Source: Mesostigma viride (Eukaryota > Streptophyta > Mesostigmatophyceae > Mesostigmatales > Mesostigmataceae). From it: DNA of 64,000 bases. Every line of letters starts with the position of its first letter. The stretch's first letter is position 1. The DNA is taken from positions 3,941,367 through 4,005,366 of the forward strand of contig RPFO01000165.1 in the NCBI GenBank assembly GCA_009746045.1. The letters run 5' to 3'. Below are positions 21,912 to 30,693 of the stretch, one piece after another. The notes under the pieces are model-generated. The model was not told the origin of the DNA. It worked only from the letters and a program-made list of their open reading frames with translations, and did not search any database. Position numbers and translations under genes: made by a program.

Positions 21912-23177
21912 ATGGCTACCTCCTCCGCCATCTCTGCTCCTCGCCAGCGTGGGCCGCACAGTGCTCCCAAAGTCAAGAAAACTCGCCACTTCAACATTCT
22001 TTTCCACCCAGTCACCGGCGAGCATGCATGCGAAGTCCACCTTCCTGAGGCTTCTCGCAGCGTTTTGAACGACATGATGGATCACTACGAGACGAGCAAC
22101 ATCATGATGAACAAGAAGCGCATTCGCTGCGTCGGCTGCGACAAGATGAGGTCTCTCAAGCACTTCTGCGAGTTTGACGAGGATTACAAGATGCGCAACA
22201 ATCACAGCTTTTCCCCCTGCGACGGCCATTTCTGCGACTCGTGCGAGTACCTTCAGCAGAACAACATGCTGAAGAGCATCCCCACGAAGGACTGCGCCAA
22301 GTGCAAGAAGCCGACTCGTGTGGATCTCCTCAAGATCGACTGCAACGGCAAGGCCGAGCACTGCATCAGCTGCTGGGACCCCGCATTCGAGCAGTTCGCG
22401 TTCGAGCACGAGCGGACGAAGAAGAGGTTCCCCGAGCTGCTCCAGATCTACCCGGATATGGAGGACACCGCCGAGTTCATCAAGTGGCCCACGTCAGGCA
22501 CCTACACCGTCTCTGAGCCGAACTTTGCTCTCACCGGCCCCACCGACCCTGGCAAGGTCAACGTCAAGGTCGAGGAGCGCGACCAGCCCTTTCTTCGCGG
22601 TGGCTACAAGAGGAAGCAGGAGGACACAAACGACTACCTGAGGTCTTGCGGGCTGTTCAACGACGCCGTCAAGAAGCCCAAGGTCGACATCGAGAACTTC
22701 AAGAGCGACTTCACCAAGGAGGTCTCCAGGATCAAGTGGGAGTGCGAGAAGCGCAACTATGTCTCCTACCTCAGCTTCGTCTCTTTCACGATGTCCGAGT
22801 CCAACCTCAACAGCACCGTCACTCCCGGCGCCAAGGAGTTCGAGCATCTGAAGAACAAGTTCTGCGGCGTCAAGGCTGCCAGCAAGCAGATGGGCTGCAA
22901 CCACCAGTTGGACGTGCCCTCCAAGACCTGCAAGGTGTGCAACAAGAAGGCGCACTACCTCTTCACCGCCAACGGCCACAGCATCGACAACGACGTCGTC
23001 TGCAGCGAGTGCGTCCTCGACACTCTGCGGGAGGCTGGCACCAAGAGTGTCTCCTGCCCCATCTGCGAGGGCAAGGACTCCAAGCACGACCTGTCCTTCC
23101 CGTTTTTCCGCTACGACTCCGCAGAGTCCTGCTATGCAGCTGTCATGAACCAACTGGCCGCCCCGCGTGCCCTGTAA
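21912..23177 (+). CDS. Cys-rich zinc-binding protein, 421 aa (right copy)
   Basis: Not assigned to a named family. Two Cys clusters are seen. N-terminal: C73-C76, C86, C103, C108, C111, C128-C131, C144, C151-C154. C-terminal, RING-like: C340-C343, H348, H356, C364-C367, C382-C385. The middle (about 200-320) is Lys/Glu-rich with KKPK and YKRKQ basic patches. The zinc-ligand spacing suggests protein-protein or ubiquitin-type interactions, but the catalytic role is unproven. The 3' end carries TTTTTAATGAAAA after the stop, seen also behind other genes of this set. The architecture of repeated CxxC pairs resembles the 325-aa protein at 26448-27425, which may be a distant paralogue. Confidence 0.85.
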   Translation: MATSSAISAPRQRGPHSAPKVKKTRHFNILFHPVTGEHACEVHLPEASRSVLNDMMDHYETSNIMMNKKRIRCVGCDKMRSLKHFCEFDEDYKMRNNHSFSPCDGHFCDSCEYLQQNNMLKSIPTKDCAKCKKPTRVDLLKIDCNGKAEHCISCWDPAFEQFAFEHERTKKRFPELLQIYPDMEDTAEFIKWPTSGTYTVSEPNFALTGPTDPGKVNVKVEERDQPFLRGGYKRKQEDTNDYLRSCGLFNDAVKKPKVDIENFKSDFTKEVSRIKWECEKRNYVSYLSFVSFTMSESNLNSTVTPGAKEFEHLKNKFCGVKAASKQMGCNHQLDVPSKTCKVCNKKAHYLFTANGHSIDNDVVCSECVLDTLREAGTKSVSCPICEGKDSKHDLSFPFFRYDSAESCYAAVMNQLAAPRAL

Positions 23178-23649
23178 ATAGTTCAGAGAATCTCTCTAGT
23201 CCCGTGGACTTGTGTACAATTAAAGAGTAATTATATTTTTAATGAAAACAATTCACACGAACATCATGTCTTATTTTCCATGCTTGCAATCAAAGTAAAA
23301 TTAACAATTGCACACGTCCCAAGTGTCCAAATTTAATAATACTTAGCCGTTGAGACTTGGCAAAAATTTGAATTTAGCGCGGTTTTAGATTTATACTTCT
23401 GGCGCCGTCACCACGGGAAATGGCACGTGCCACGTGGCAGAATCCCGTGGACGTGCACCGGTCCGTACTCGCGCCGCGCCGTTCCGTATTCGCGCCGCGC
23501 TTATCCACAGGACGCGCGCGTCGCGCTTATCCACAGGGCGCGGACCAATCCCGTGGCAGATGTGGATATCCCTTCGTCTATTAAGTCGCGAGACGCAACA
23601 ACTCTCGCAGCTATCCTCCTCTCCATCCACCACTACCACGAAAACAGCT

Positions 23650-24368
23650 ATGGCTGACTCCGCGAAACCAGCTATGGCTGCCACCTTCGACAGCCTGCCT
23701 GCAGAAATCGTGCACCGCCTCGTGGAGCTCTCGTGGCCCAAACTGTGTGGAATCAACAAGGCCACGCAGGTCCAGTTTGAGAAGGTGAAAGAGGAAAAGA
23801 CGATCGAAGCCACTGAGCTGCTGAAGGCCATTGAGAAGGAGATTCAGATGCGCTCCCGCAGACGCCGAAGGAACCCTGGCGAGCTGCGCCACATGACTTC
23901 ATGCGATCTCAAGATGTGCAAGCGGTTGCTGATTGGCAAGAAGCCCTATATCTTTCTCCGTCAAGCGAAGAGGTGGGTCGCCGAGGCTCACTGCTACAGG
24001 AAGCATCTGGCGTGCCTTGCCCAGAATGTGTTTGACAAGATGTTCTGGGCTGTCATCGTCTTCGGACACGACGCTGACCTTGTCGCTCACGAGTACATCA
24101 AGTCCGTGCCGGATCTCGAGAAGGAACGCACGGCAGAAGAGCACGGGCTCGAGCTCATCAATCGCATGAAGGAGGCGGTGCGCAAGGCCCTCGAGACAAG
24201 CGTGGCTCCTCACCACCGCCCCCCCGGATGCAGAAGATGGAGGAACTGTGCAAGTGGGAGTTAGACGTGTGGAAGAACCAACTGGCCAATGGCTATGTCA
24301 GCTGCAGGGAGTGCAGCCTTTTGAAGCCAAGCCATGAACGGAGGAAGGCGCATGCGATGTACAAATAA
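23650..24368 (+). CDS. F-box-like protein, frame-broken (right copy)
   Basis: The start chosen is the ATG about 70 bases after TATTAAG (23579-23585); the longer frame from 23434 begins upstream of the promoter. Residues about 14-48 (FDSLPAEIVHRLVELSW...) fit an F-box-like pattern, which would recruit targets to an SCF ubiquitin ligase. The centre is basic (RSRRRRRN near residue 75). The first frame stops at 24264 after a low-complexity tail; one base is missing from a C7 run at 24219-24225, and the next frame continues in good coding style to 24368 with a CxxC (SCREC) motif. So the intact product is about 239 aa. The same break is in both palindrome arms. Confidence 0.6.
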
Positions 24369-24894
24369 GTACTTCCACTCCTACATTGAGAAAAGGAGTG
24401 TTGAAATGATTACTGTATTTTATTTTCTAATAAAAGCGTTTACGTAAACAAAGAGTCCTCACATCTCATGCATTATAAATAGGCCAATTAACAAATGCAA
24501 TAGGTACGTAGCATATACTAAGCATACAAAACAGGGTGCAAGTGACAGAATTCAAAAAGACTTAGCCGTTTAGGAGCTACACTTACTAGCACGGCCCCCT
24601 TAGTGCCCAGGACTTGGTGAAAATTCGGGACTTTGCACAGAAACACGCCTAACGCCGCGCCGGTACTGCGTACGACAGAAGTAAGGGCGTATGACACGGT
24701 GCTCGGGACTTGTGCAATTTTAATTACTGACAAAGTACGCGCACTTGACGAATGCTAATTACTGTCAAAGTACCCACGGAGCGGCGCTAGGCACTGGGCC
24801 AATTGGCCCTTGCATAATGCATGCTCGGCCCCTAGCCGCCATGCAAAGGAATTTAATAAGAATGGGTGGGATGAATTAAACTCCATAGCCAAGG
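24369..24894. other. Intergenic spacer, right arm
   Basis: Mirror of 14443-14968; no gene seen. It contains AATAAAAGCG shortly after the F-box-like gene, a likely polyadenylation signal. Confidence 0.6.
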
Positions 24895-25821
24895 ATGAAA
24901 GACAATCTTGCTCAGCTCGTTAATAGAGCGTCTTACGAGACGATTTTCACGCTTCTGGGCAAGCGTCTCGATGACGAATTTAGGGCAAAAGAAAAGCAGG
25001 CGAACGAAATGCAGAGGAGTGATAGGGTGGATGCATGGAACCAGAAACGTGCCAGGGGTTCTCAGAATCAGGGCGACGACGAGGGGAAAGAAGAAACGTG
25101 CGAACATTTCGACGTGTCCCGTATCGTCGACGCCAAGATGGTGAACAAGACAGTCTTTCTCCTTGTAGACTGGTTTTACACGGATGAGGATCACGAGGAA
25201 GCCAACCGTTTGGGGAAGCCGCTCAAGCAGAACGACTGGCTGCCTATCTCCAACTTCGAGCCAGGATGCGATGAGCTCGTCCACAAATTCGCCAACAATT
25301 TCATTGGGACGCACAGCAAGGACGTTTCCAAGAAATTCCACACCAACCACGTCGCTGTCAGATCGGCATGGCAGACGGTCCTCAAGAAGAAGCTGGGCCA
25401 GGCGCGGGGGTCTAACGAAGCCAGGGAACGTTCTCACGAGCCCGAACCCAAGCGCGCCAAGACCGAGGATCGAACCCCTCCAACCTTTCCCAGCAACCTG
25501 CGTGAGAAGCCCCAGGCCAACCCAGGTCCTTTTCAGGATCCCCATCAGGCTGCGATGGCCATCGGCATGAAGCTCAAGGCTAGCGAGAGGAAGCAGCAAG
25601 AGATCATGGCCGAGCTGGAAGCACTCCGTGCCGAGAAGGAGGCGTGGCAGGCCTCTGTGAAGCTAGCCATCGAGGGTGTCAACGAGGACAATGCAATCCC
25701 GTTGGACGATGATCCCAAGGACGATGATCCTAAGGACGTGGATGCCAAGGATGGGCACAATGACGGTGATGATGATGATGAGGAGGAGCAGGAGGATAAT
25801 GATGAGGGAGATGAACACTAG
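24895..25821 (+). CDS. Chromodomain-like protein (right copy)
   Basis: Exact mirror of 13516-14442 with the same 308-aa product: helical N-terminus, chromodomain-like region at about 70-134, basic nuclear-signal-like stretch, coiled coil and acidic tail. Downstream, GGAATAAAGAATTG and TTCATTAATAAA provide polyadenylation-like signals. Confidence 0.75.
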   Translation: MKDNLAQLVNRASYETIFTLLGKRLDDEFRAKEKQANEMQRSDRVDAWNQKRARGSQNQGDDEGKEETCEHFDVSRIVDAKMVNKTVFLLVDWFYTDEDHEEANRLGKPLKQNDWLPISNFEPGCDELVHKFANNFIGTHSKDVSKKFHTNHVAVRSAWQTVLKKKLGQARGSNEARERSHEPEPKRAKTEDRTPPTFPSNLREKPQANPGPFQDPHQAAMAIGMKLKASERKQQEIMAELEALRAEKEAWQASVKLAIEGVNEDNAIPLDDDPKDDDPKDVDAKDGHNDGDDDDEEEQEDNDEGDEH

Positions 25822-26188
25822 ACAGCTATGGTAGTGTGGCAGCACCAGCACAGCCATGCTGGCTTTTTCTTGGTGGTGGCAGCACCAATACACGTGACAG
25901 AGTCCATTCATGCAATATAATCTGGAATAAAGAATTGTTTCATTAATAAATATCATTACATGTGTTTATTTCCATGCTTTACCACGAGGAATGCCATGTT
26001 GTTGTGCATGCCTGTCATCCCTCCAAAAGGGGGTCACTTTAGGTTTTTGTAGTAAGGCACCTACCGCGGGATTCCCGTGGCAAAACATCTTCGGGCCCTT
26101 ACTACGCTCCGCGAAAGTGACCCGTTTTCCCGGGTTGTGCGACTTGTGAAAATCGGCTAAGTCCCGTGGTCTCCCAGCGGGTGGGGGG

Positions 26189-26392
26189 TTAGCGCCTCCA
26201 AGGCCCCCCGAATAGGACCATGGCCGGAATAAATACGGGCGTGAACAATGCAAGCTTAATACGTTTAGATAAGGGGTAGTTTTCGTACGATTCGCGCGTG
26301 TGCCCCGAATACAGGTGGTCGTATGCTAAGGCTATGTTCGCGAGTATGAGATAGTACAGCAGTAGTGCTTTGATGATGGACACAATGATCAT
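26189..26392 (-). CDS. Small membrane protein, 67 aa
   Basis: The ATG at 26392 follows a TTTTTATAATG element 10-20 bases upstream, the close-TATA style of the core genes. It has an N-terminal hydrophobic segment (IIVSIIKALLLYYLILANIA) and a second near the C-terminus (LALFTPVFIPAMVLFG), with a polar loop between. A two-pass or hairpin membrane protein is likely; function unknown. It is the first gene outside the right arm of the palindrome and its stop lies within a CCACGGG-containing stretch. Confidence 0.5.
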   Translation of the reverse strand: MIIVSIIKALLLYYLILANIALAYDHLYSGHTRESYENYPLSKRIKLALFTPVFIPAMVLFGGPWRR

Positions 26393-26447
26393 TGTCTTTT
26401 CATTATAAAAATAAATAATATCACTCAATCGTGTTTCCTATACTGCA

Positions 26448-27425
26448 TCACTTGCGCCCAAAAAGCAGTGGTTTTCCCTCAGTCACGAGAAGGTCAAGCA
26501 CGCCGCGGAGGAACTGCTTCTCCTCGGCTCTGTTCATGGGCTGCAAGTTGACTCCAAAGGGGACAAACTCGTCCCTCTGGTCTTTTGGTTTTTCCAGGAG
26601 CTTCTTCATGCCGTTGTCTTGGCTGTACCCCTCCAAGAGGATCTTCGCCTTGAAGGGCGCGTTCCTTGCGCAATTGTGGCAGCGGACGCGGATCTGGTCC
26701 GAGAACTGGTCCGGGACAATATAGGCAGACATGACGTCGTGCAAGAACCTCACCGTGCAGGTGGAGCACTCCTTCGGGGGCCAACAGCTCGCCACGTTCG
26801 AGTTCTGCAGGTAGAGAGAAGTCCCTTGCTCCCCGACCTGCGTGTCCATCTTCCAGTCCCTCACGAAACTCTGCACGAGCTCGTTCTCCTTTTCTGTTCT
26901 GACTTCGTTGTCGGCCACCTTCAACTTGCGAATTGCGATCACGACCTTCTTTTGGTAGCAGGGCTCGCACAGAGTGGTCTTGTTGCGCATATGCTGCGTT
27001 GCAGGCGTATCGTGGACGAAGGCAGCTCCAGTGACGTACGACATGCACTCCACGCACGAATAGGAGCGGCGAGGTGGCGTATCTTGCTCAGGGACTCGGT
27101 AGCGCATGAGCGAATCCGAGTACTTGTGCACGAAGTCGGCGATTTGAGGGATGGCCTTGACGCAGCCATCGCACTTGCACTCGACGGAGCTTTGGTCGTT
27201 TTTGAAGAGGTAGAAAAAGTCCGTCGGCATGTGGAAACAGGTGTCGCAGATACGCGGCCTCACCAAGTCGAAAGCGGAGTCCTTGACGGGGTTCGACTCG
27301 TCGCTGTGCTCCACGAGGACAGGCTTCTTGCAGGCGTGCTTCTTTCGCTTGGATATGGCTGCCAAGGAGAGAGGGAACAGCGGGGTGTTGTTGAGGCGAA
27401 CAGAGGACCTGGTAGCGGGAGCCAT
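26448..27425 (-). CDS. Cys-rich zinc-binding protein, 325 aa
   Basis: The start chosen is the ATG in MAPATRSSV, about 80 bases after a TACAAAG TATA-like box (plus-strand 27503-27509). CxxC-type pairs: C60-C63, C83/C85/C88, C124-C127, C153-C156, C214/C220-C223, C249-C252. This is the same scheme of repeated pairs as in the 421-aa protein of the palindrome module, so a shared origin is plausible. The N-terminus is basic (SKRKKHACKK), perhaps a nuclear signal. A zinc-stabilised interaction protein is likely; an E3 ligase role is possible but no classic RING is clear. The leader is C/T-rich as in the module genes. Confidence 0.75.
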   Translation of the reverse strand: MAPATRSSVRLNNTPLFPLSLAAISKRKKHACKKPVLVEHSDESNPVKDSAFDLVRPRICDTCFHMPTDFFYLFKNDQSSVECKCDGCVKAIPQIADFVHKYSDSLMRYRVPEQDTPPRRSYSCVECMSYVTGAAFVHDTPATQHMRNKTTLCEPCYQKKVVIAIRKLKVADNEVRTEKENELVQSFVRDWKMDTQVGEQGTSLYLQNSNVASCWPPKECSTCTVRFLHDVMSAYIVPDQFSDQIRVRCHNCARNAPFKAKILLEGYSQDNGMKKLLEKPKDQRDEFVPFGVNLQPMNRAEEKQFLRGVLDLLVTEGKPLLFGRK

Positions 27426-27809
27426 GGATGGATGAGAGTGCAAGAGGGATTGCGCGAGAGAAAACGAGAGCGAGATGGGAAACAAGTCGCAAACTTGGAG
27501 TCTTTGTACCTCTCGGGAGCGGCTGTCCACGGGGACACAGAGTTTCGGTTACTTATCCACTGGATTTCGGTTACGAGTGGCGCGGCGCTGTACGGCCTTA
27601 TCCAAGGGAATTCGGTTACCAACGACGCGACGCCGTATGGGCTTATCAACAGGGTTTCAGTTACGACTTACGGATAGTGTACGGACCCGTCCGGAAATAC
27701 TACTTGAAGTATTTTGCCACTTGGCATGCAATTGTGTTTGACTCATTGTTGGTATTCAAGTTTGTGTGAAAATGGTTTTTCATTAATAAAAATAATACAC
27801 AAGGATCAT
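27426..27809. other. Intergenic: promoter and 3' end
   Basis: Holds the leader and promoter of the 325-aa gene (with CCACGGGG near 27527 and repeated GGTTAC/TTATCC motifs) and, at 27778-27800, the 3' region of the gene at 27810 with TTTTTATTAATGAAAAA on the minus strand. Confidence 0.5.
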
Positions 27810-28640
27810 TTACTGAACCAGAGATACATCCACTTGCTTTCCAGCAACGACAATTTCAGTGGAAGGATTGGCCTTGGCCATCTCGGCGTGCATCCTAGCA
27901 ATGTGGTCTTCCCGGATCCTCTGGCACTGCTCCTGCCAGGCACGTTTCTCAGCATCCTGAATCTCCACCCAAGCCGCTTCTTTCTTCCTTTGAATTTCCT
28001 GAATTTCCTCCGTGGGTCCAGCGAGCTGGTCCGCGGAAACCAGGCGAGAGGTGATAGGCATCCAGTGACCTCTCAGGGGGATGTTATATCTCTCAATGGC
28101 TTTCTCCAAGCGCGTCTTCGGGGCGCCGGGGGCGGAGGGAAGCAGATCCTTCTCGGTCATGTCGGCCACGGAGAACGCCGGAGGCCAGATGATGCCCACG
28201 TTGAGAATCGTGTAGGGCTGCTTAGCCGTGTTGATGGGCCAGTTGACCAAGATCAGCTCCGGGGAAGGATTCCATACCGCGTCAAAGCCGAAAGGCCTTG
28301 TTTTGACCACTTTCCCGTCCCTCACGGTCATCCCATAAGAAGCCACACATTTGCTGTTCTTGGCATTAGTGGGAGAAACGAGCATGCAATGCGCATAAAG
28401 CATGTCCAGAGAGGTTGCGAAGCCCCCCATGCTCGCATAGCGCTCCATAACGTGAGCTGTCACCTTGGTGATCGTACACATCCCCGTTCGCACGGTTTCA
28501 GCCGCGAGTGCTCCCACAACATCGAGTTCCCCCACGCACAAGACATTGTACTCAGAGAAGTCACCGAAGGGATCAGTTTTCTGACGGAGTTCATAAAGCT
28601 CTGGGACTTTGTACGTCACCAAAGTGGACTGGTCGGCCAT
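27810..28640 (-). CDS. Hypothetical protein, 276 aa
   Basis: Not recognised. The N-terminal two thirds look like a folded mixed alpha/beta domain; residues about 205-255 are Glu/Gln/Arg-rich and probably helical (EIQEIQRKKEAAWVEIQDAE). No zinc motif. TATAAAA lies at 28714-28720 on the minus strand, about 75 bases before the ATG, followed by a CT-rich leader. It is divergent from the gene at 29266 and shares its CCACGGG-rich control region. Confidence 0.75.
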   Translation of the reverse strand: MADQSTLVTYKVPELYELRQKTDPFGDFSEYNVLCVGELDVVGALAAETVRTGMCTITKVTAHVMERYASMGGFATSLDMLYAHCMLVSPTNAKNSKCVASYGMTVRDGKVVKTRPFGFDAVWNPSPELILVNWPINTAKQPYTILNVGIIWPPAFSVADMTEKDLLPSAPGAPKTRLEKAIERYNIPLRGHWMPITSRLVSADQLAGPTEEIQEIQRKKEAAWVEIQDAEKRAWQEQCQRIREDHIARMHAEMAKANPSTEIVVAGKQVDVSLVQ

Positions 28641-29265
28641 AGCTGAGAGAGAGAGAGAGTTAGATATCAGGTGCTAGTGAGAGCGAGGTGAGAGCCCCGT
28701 GGTCGTGCACCGGGTTTTATACCTTCCAGGCCGCCGGGCGGTTACAAGGTGCTGAATTAGCCACGTAGCCACTTTTCGGCCGTTACTGGGCCGCGGTCCA
28801 CCACGGGGATATTTATTTGCGCGGCCACGCTGCCACAGGAGAACTTTCCGGCGGTTACTTTGTCCACGGGGACAGGGTTTTCGCGGCCACGCAGCCACGG
28901 GAAAAAATATCCGGCGGTTACGGAATCGGATAGTTACGGTTACGCCGCCGCGGAAAAAATCCCGTGGCCTTCCACGGTCTACTGGGACAAGATAGTTACG
29001 GTTACGCTTCTAGAAGAAAAAAATCCCGTGGTCGCCAGTGTCCACGGGACACTTTTGCGCGGTTACGACGACGGTTACGGTTGCACGCGCCTATCTAGCG
29101 GCTCGTGGCTCGCCACGAAGCGATATGCGGACTTCAGCACTCGACCACGGGAGATCTCGTCAAGAAGTGGCAGCAAGGTATAAAAGGCGCCTCCCCACCT
29201 CGTCTCGCCACTCGCATCCCACTCGCTCAACGCACCCAACACTCTCCTCTCACACTTTCGCAGCT
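28641..29265. promoter_or_regulatory. Bidirectional CCACGGG-rich promoter
   Basis: Eight exact CCACGGG/CCCGTGG heptamers (near 28695, 28801, 28864, 28896, 28962, 29026, 29042, 29143), two TATA boxes (minus 28714-28720; plus TATAAAA 29179-29185) and repeated GCGGTTAC/GGTTACG motifs. Same plan as the promoters in the palindrome arms although the coding genes differ. Confidence 0.7.
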
Positions 29266-30693
29266 ATGGCGGAATACCAAGGCCCCTCGGATCTCGCCAT
29301 CCTCCTGTGCGAGCGGGATATCTTCCTCAAGCGCGAAGTTTTTCTGGCCAGAGGCGAGGCGCATTTCGGCGAGTACAAGAAGCCTATCCCTTTTCTCCTC
29401 TACGAGTACAGCGGGAGGCCTTCCACCGACAAGTTCAAGCGCCATCGCACCTCCCTTCACGGATTGAAGAAGGCTCGCAGCGTTTTCCAGAAGTCCGTGC
29501 AGCTCTTCAACGAGCCGCCCAAAATCCGCACCACGCCGACTCCGCGGGGTACCTTCATTACGTGGTCATGCGACGCCAAGAACTGGAACGACAAGATCGA
29601 GCTCGGCCTCAACGACGAGCTGGTGGAGAAGGCGCACATGCAGAGGGAGAAGACGATCGAGCTCCTCTGCGACACCACCAAAGAGATCTGCTGGAACGGC
29701 TTTATGCACTCGAGGAGCGCCAAGGACGCCGAGAAGCTGGGCCAGAAGCTGGACATCAAGGAGCTGGTGCGCAGGAAGGACTTTTTCGACGAGAGGCGCA
29801 TCTGGCTCGAGATGAGGGAGGCGGAAGACGCCAAGGTGGAGTTCAGGAACACTCCGTCGAGGTACTCCATCGATTGCGACGGGGGCAGGCCTTCCGCTTT
29901 GAAGTTCTTCCTGAACCACAACCCGAGGATGCACTCCAACCCCATCTGGATGCTTACCAAGTCCAGGATGGAATTCAACATGTCCGCGCCTTCGGAGGAG
30001 CAGCTCGACACCAGCGAGAGCATCAAGCCGGCGATCAAGAACATGGAGGAAGTCGTTCGCAGGCTGAGGGATATCCGGTTCAAGGTGCACATGCGGAATC
30101 CCTCCCGGGACCCGATGGAATCCGAGAGGATGGAGAAGGCCTCCGAGTGCGTCCCCAACTGGGTCTACAGTGGGTTCAGGGCCTTGCCCGCTTGGTGCCT
30201 GACCCCGGTGCTGGCGGAGATTCAGAAGGAGCGCGCTGCGATCCCCTCGGAGAAGAAGGTCATGTATGAGTTTCCGATCTACCAGGCGCGGTTGCAGGAG
30301 GAGTGCTTGGAGGAGCTGAGGGAGTATGAGAAGCACCCAGCAACGACGGAGGAGGAGGTCGCAGAAATGCGTGCCGCGCGCTTGATGCACAAGACCATGC
30401 AGCTGTCGAGGCTGTTTGAGCAGGAGGAGAGGGAGCTGCAGGAGGAGAGGAGGCAGAAGGAGAAGAAGGAGCGCGAGGAGAAGATGTTGCAGGAGGAGAG
30501 GAGGAAGGCAGAGGGCATTCCGTCCGCCTTCTGCATGTGGCGCCAGGAGGAGCAGGCGCCAGTGGTGCAGGCTGTGGAGCAGGCGCCGGTCGTGCAGATC
30601 ACACAGATGATCCTGCGCAGCTCCTCGCGGAAACGCGGGGAGATGGAGAAGATGGTGACCCGTTCTCGCGCCAAGGTGGCCAGGGTTGTGTAA
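29266..30693 (+). CDS. Hypothetical protein with C-terminal coiled coil, 475 aa
   Basis: The start chosen is the ATG 85 bases after TATAAAA; the upstream extension lies in the promoter. Residues 1-330 form a basic/acidic mixed domain with no family I know. Residues about 345-435 are Glu/Arg/Lys-rich (LRE..., EEERELQEERRQKEKKEREE), a strong coiled coil. The end carries SSRKRGEMEKM and TRSRAKVARVV, which look like nuclear signals. High GC at third positions matches the palindrome genes rather than the genes right of 33.5 kb. A CTTTATTTTTTAATGAAAAA motif follows the stop. Confidence 0.8.
   Translation: MAEYQGPSDLAILLCERDIFLKREVFLARGEAHFGEYKKPIPFLLYEYSGRPSTDKFKRHRTSLHGLKKARSVFQKSVQLFNEPPKIRTTPTPRGTFITWSCDAKNWNDKIELGLNDELVEKAHMQREKTIELLCDTTKEICWNGFMHSRSAKDAEKLGQKLDIKELVRRKDFFDERRIWLEMREAEDAKVEFRNTPSRYSIDCDGGRPSALKFFLNHNPRMHSNPIWMLTKSRMEFNMSAPSEEQLDTSESIKPAIKNMEEVVRRLRDIRFKVHMRNPSRDPMESERMEKASECVPNWVYSGFRALPAWCLTPVLAEIQKERAAIPSEKKVMYEFPIYQARLQEECLEELREYEKHPATTEEEVAEMRAARLMHKTMQLSRLFEQEERELQEERRQKEKKEREEKMLQEERRKAEGIPSAFCMWRQEEQAPVVQAVEQAPVVQITQMILRSSSRKRGEMEKMVTRSRAKVARVV

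Larger units (their letters stand above)
13284..26053. repeat. Perfect palindrome P2, 6.385-kb arms
   Basis: Mirror positions sum to 39337 throughout, with no indel visible over the whole arm. The four central bases TCTG (19667-19670) are flanked by CCTCAGAACGT and its complement. Each arm carries four genes in mirror order. The outer left boundary coincides with the end of the P1 right arm; the outer right boundary (26053) is followed by single-copy DNA. It can be a real terminal or recombination palindrome or a foldback assembly chimera. Confidence 0.97.

Noticed and set aside
21368-22048. 226-codon ORF running from the promoter into the 421-aa gene
   Set aside because: It crosses both TATA boxes and the CCACGGG cluster and reads the gene in a wrong frame.
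21666-22409. 247-codon ORF antisense to the 421-aa gene (and its copies)
   Set aside because: Shadow ORF extending across the promoter; no support from leader or TATA.
26619-27677. 352-codon ORF on the plus strand
   Set aside because: Antisense shadow of the zinc-protein gene at 26448-27425; GC-rich third positions keep the opposite frame open.
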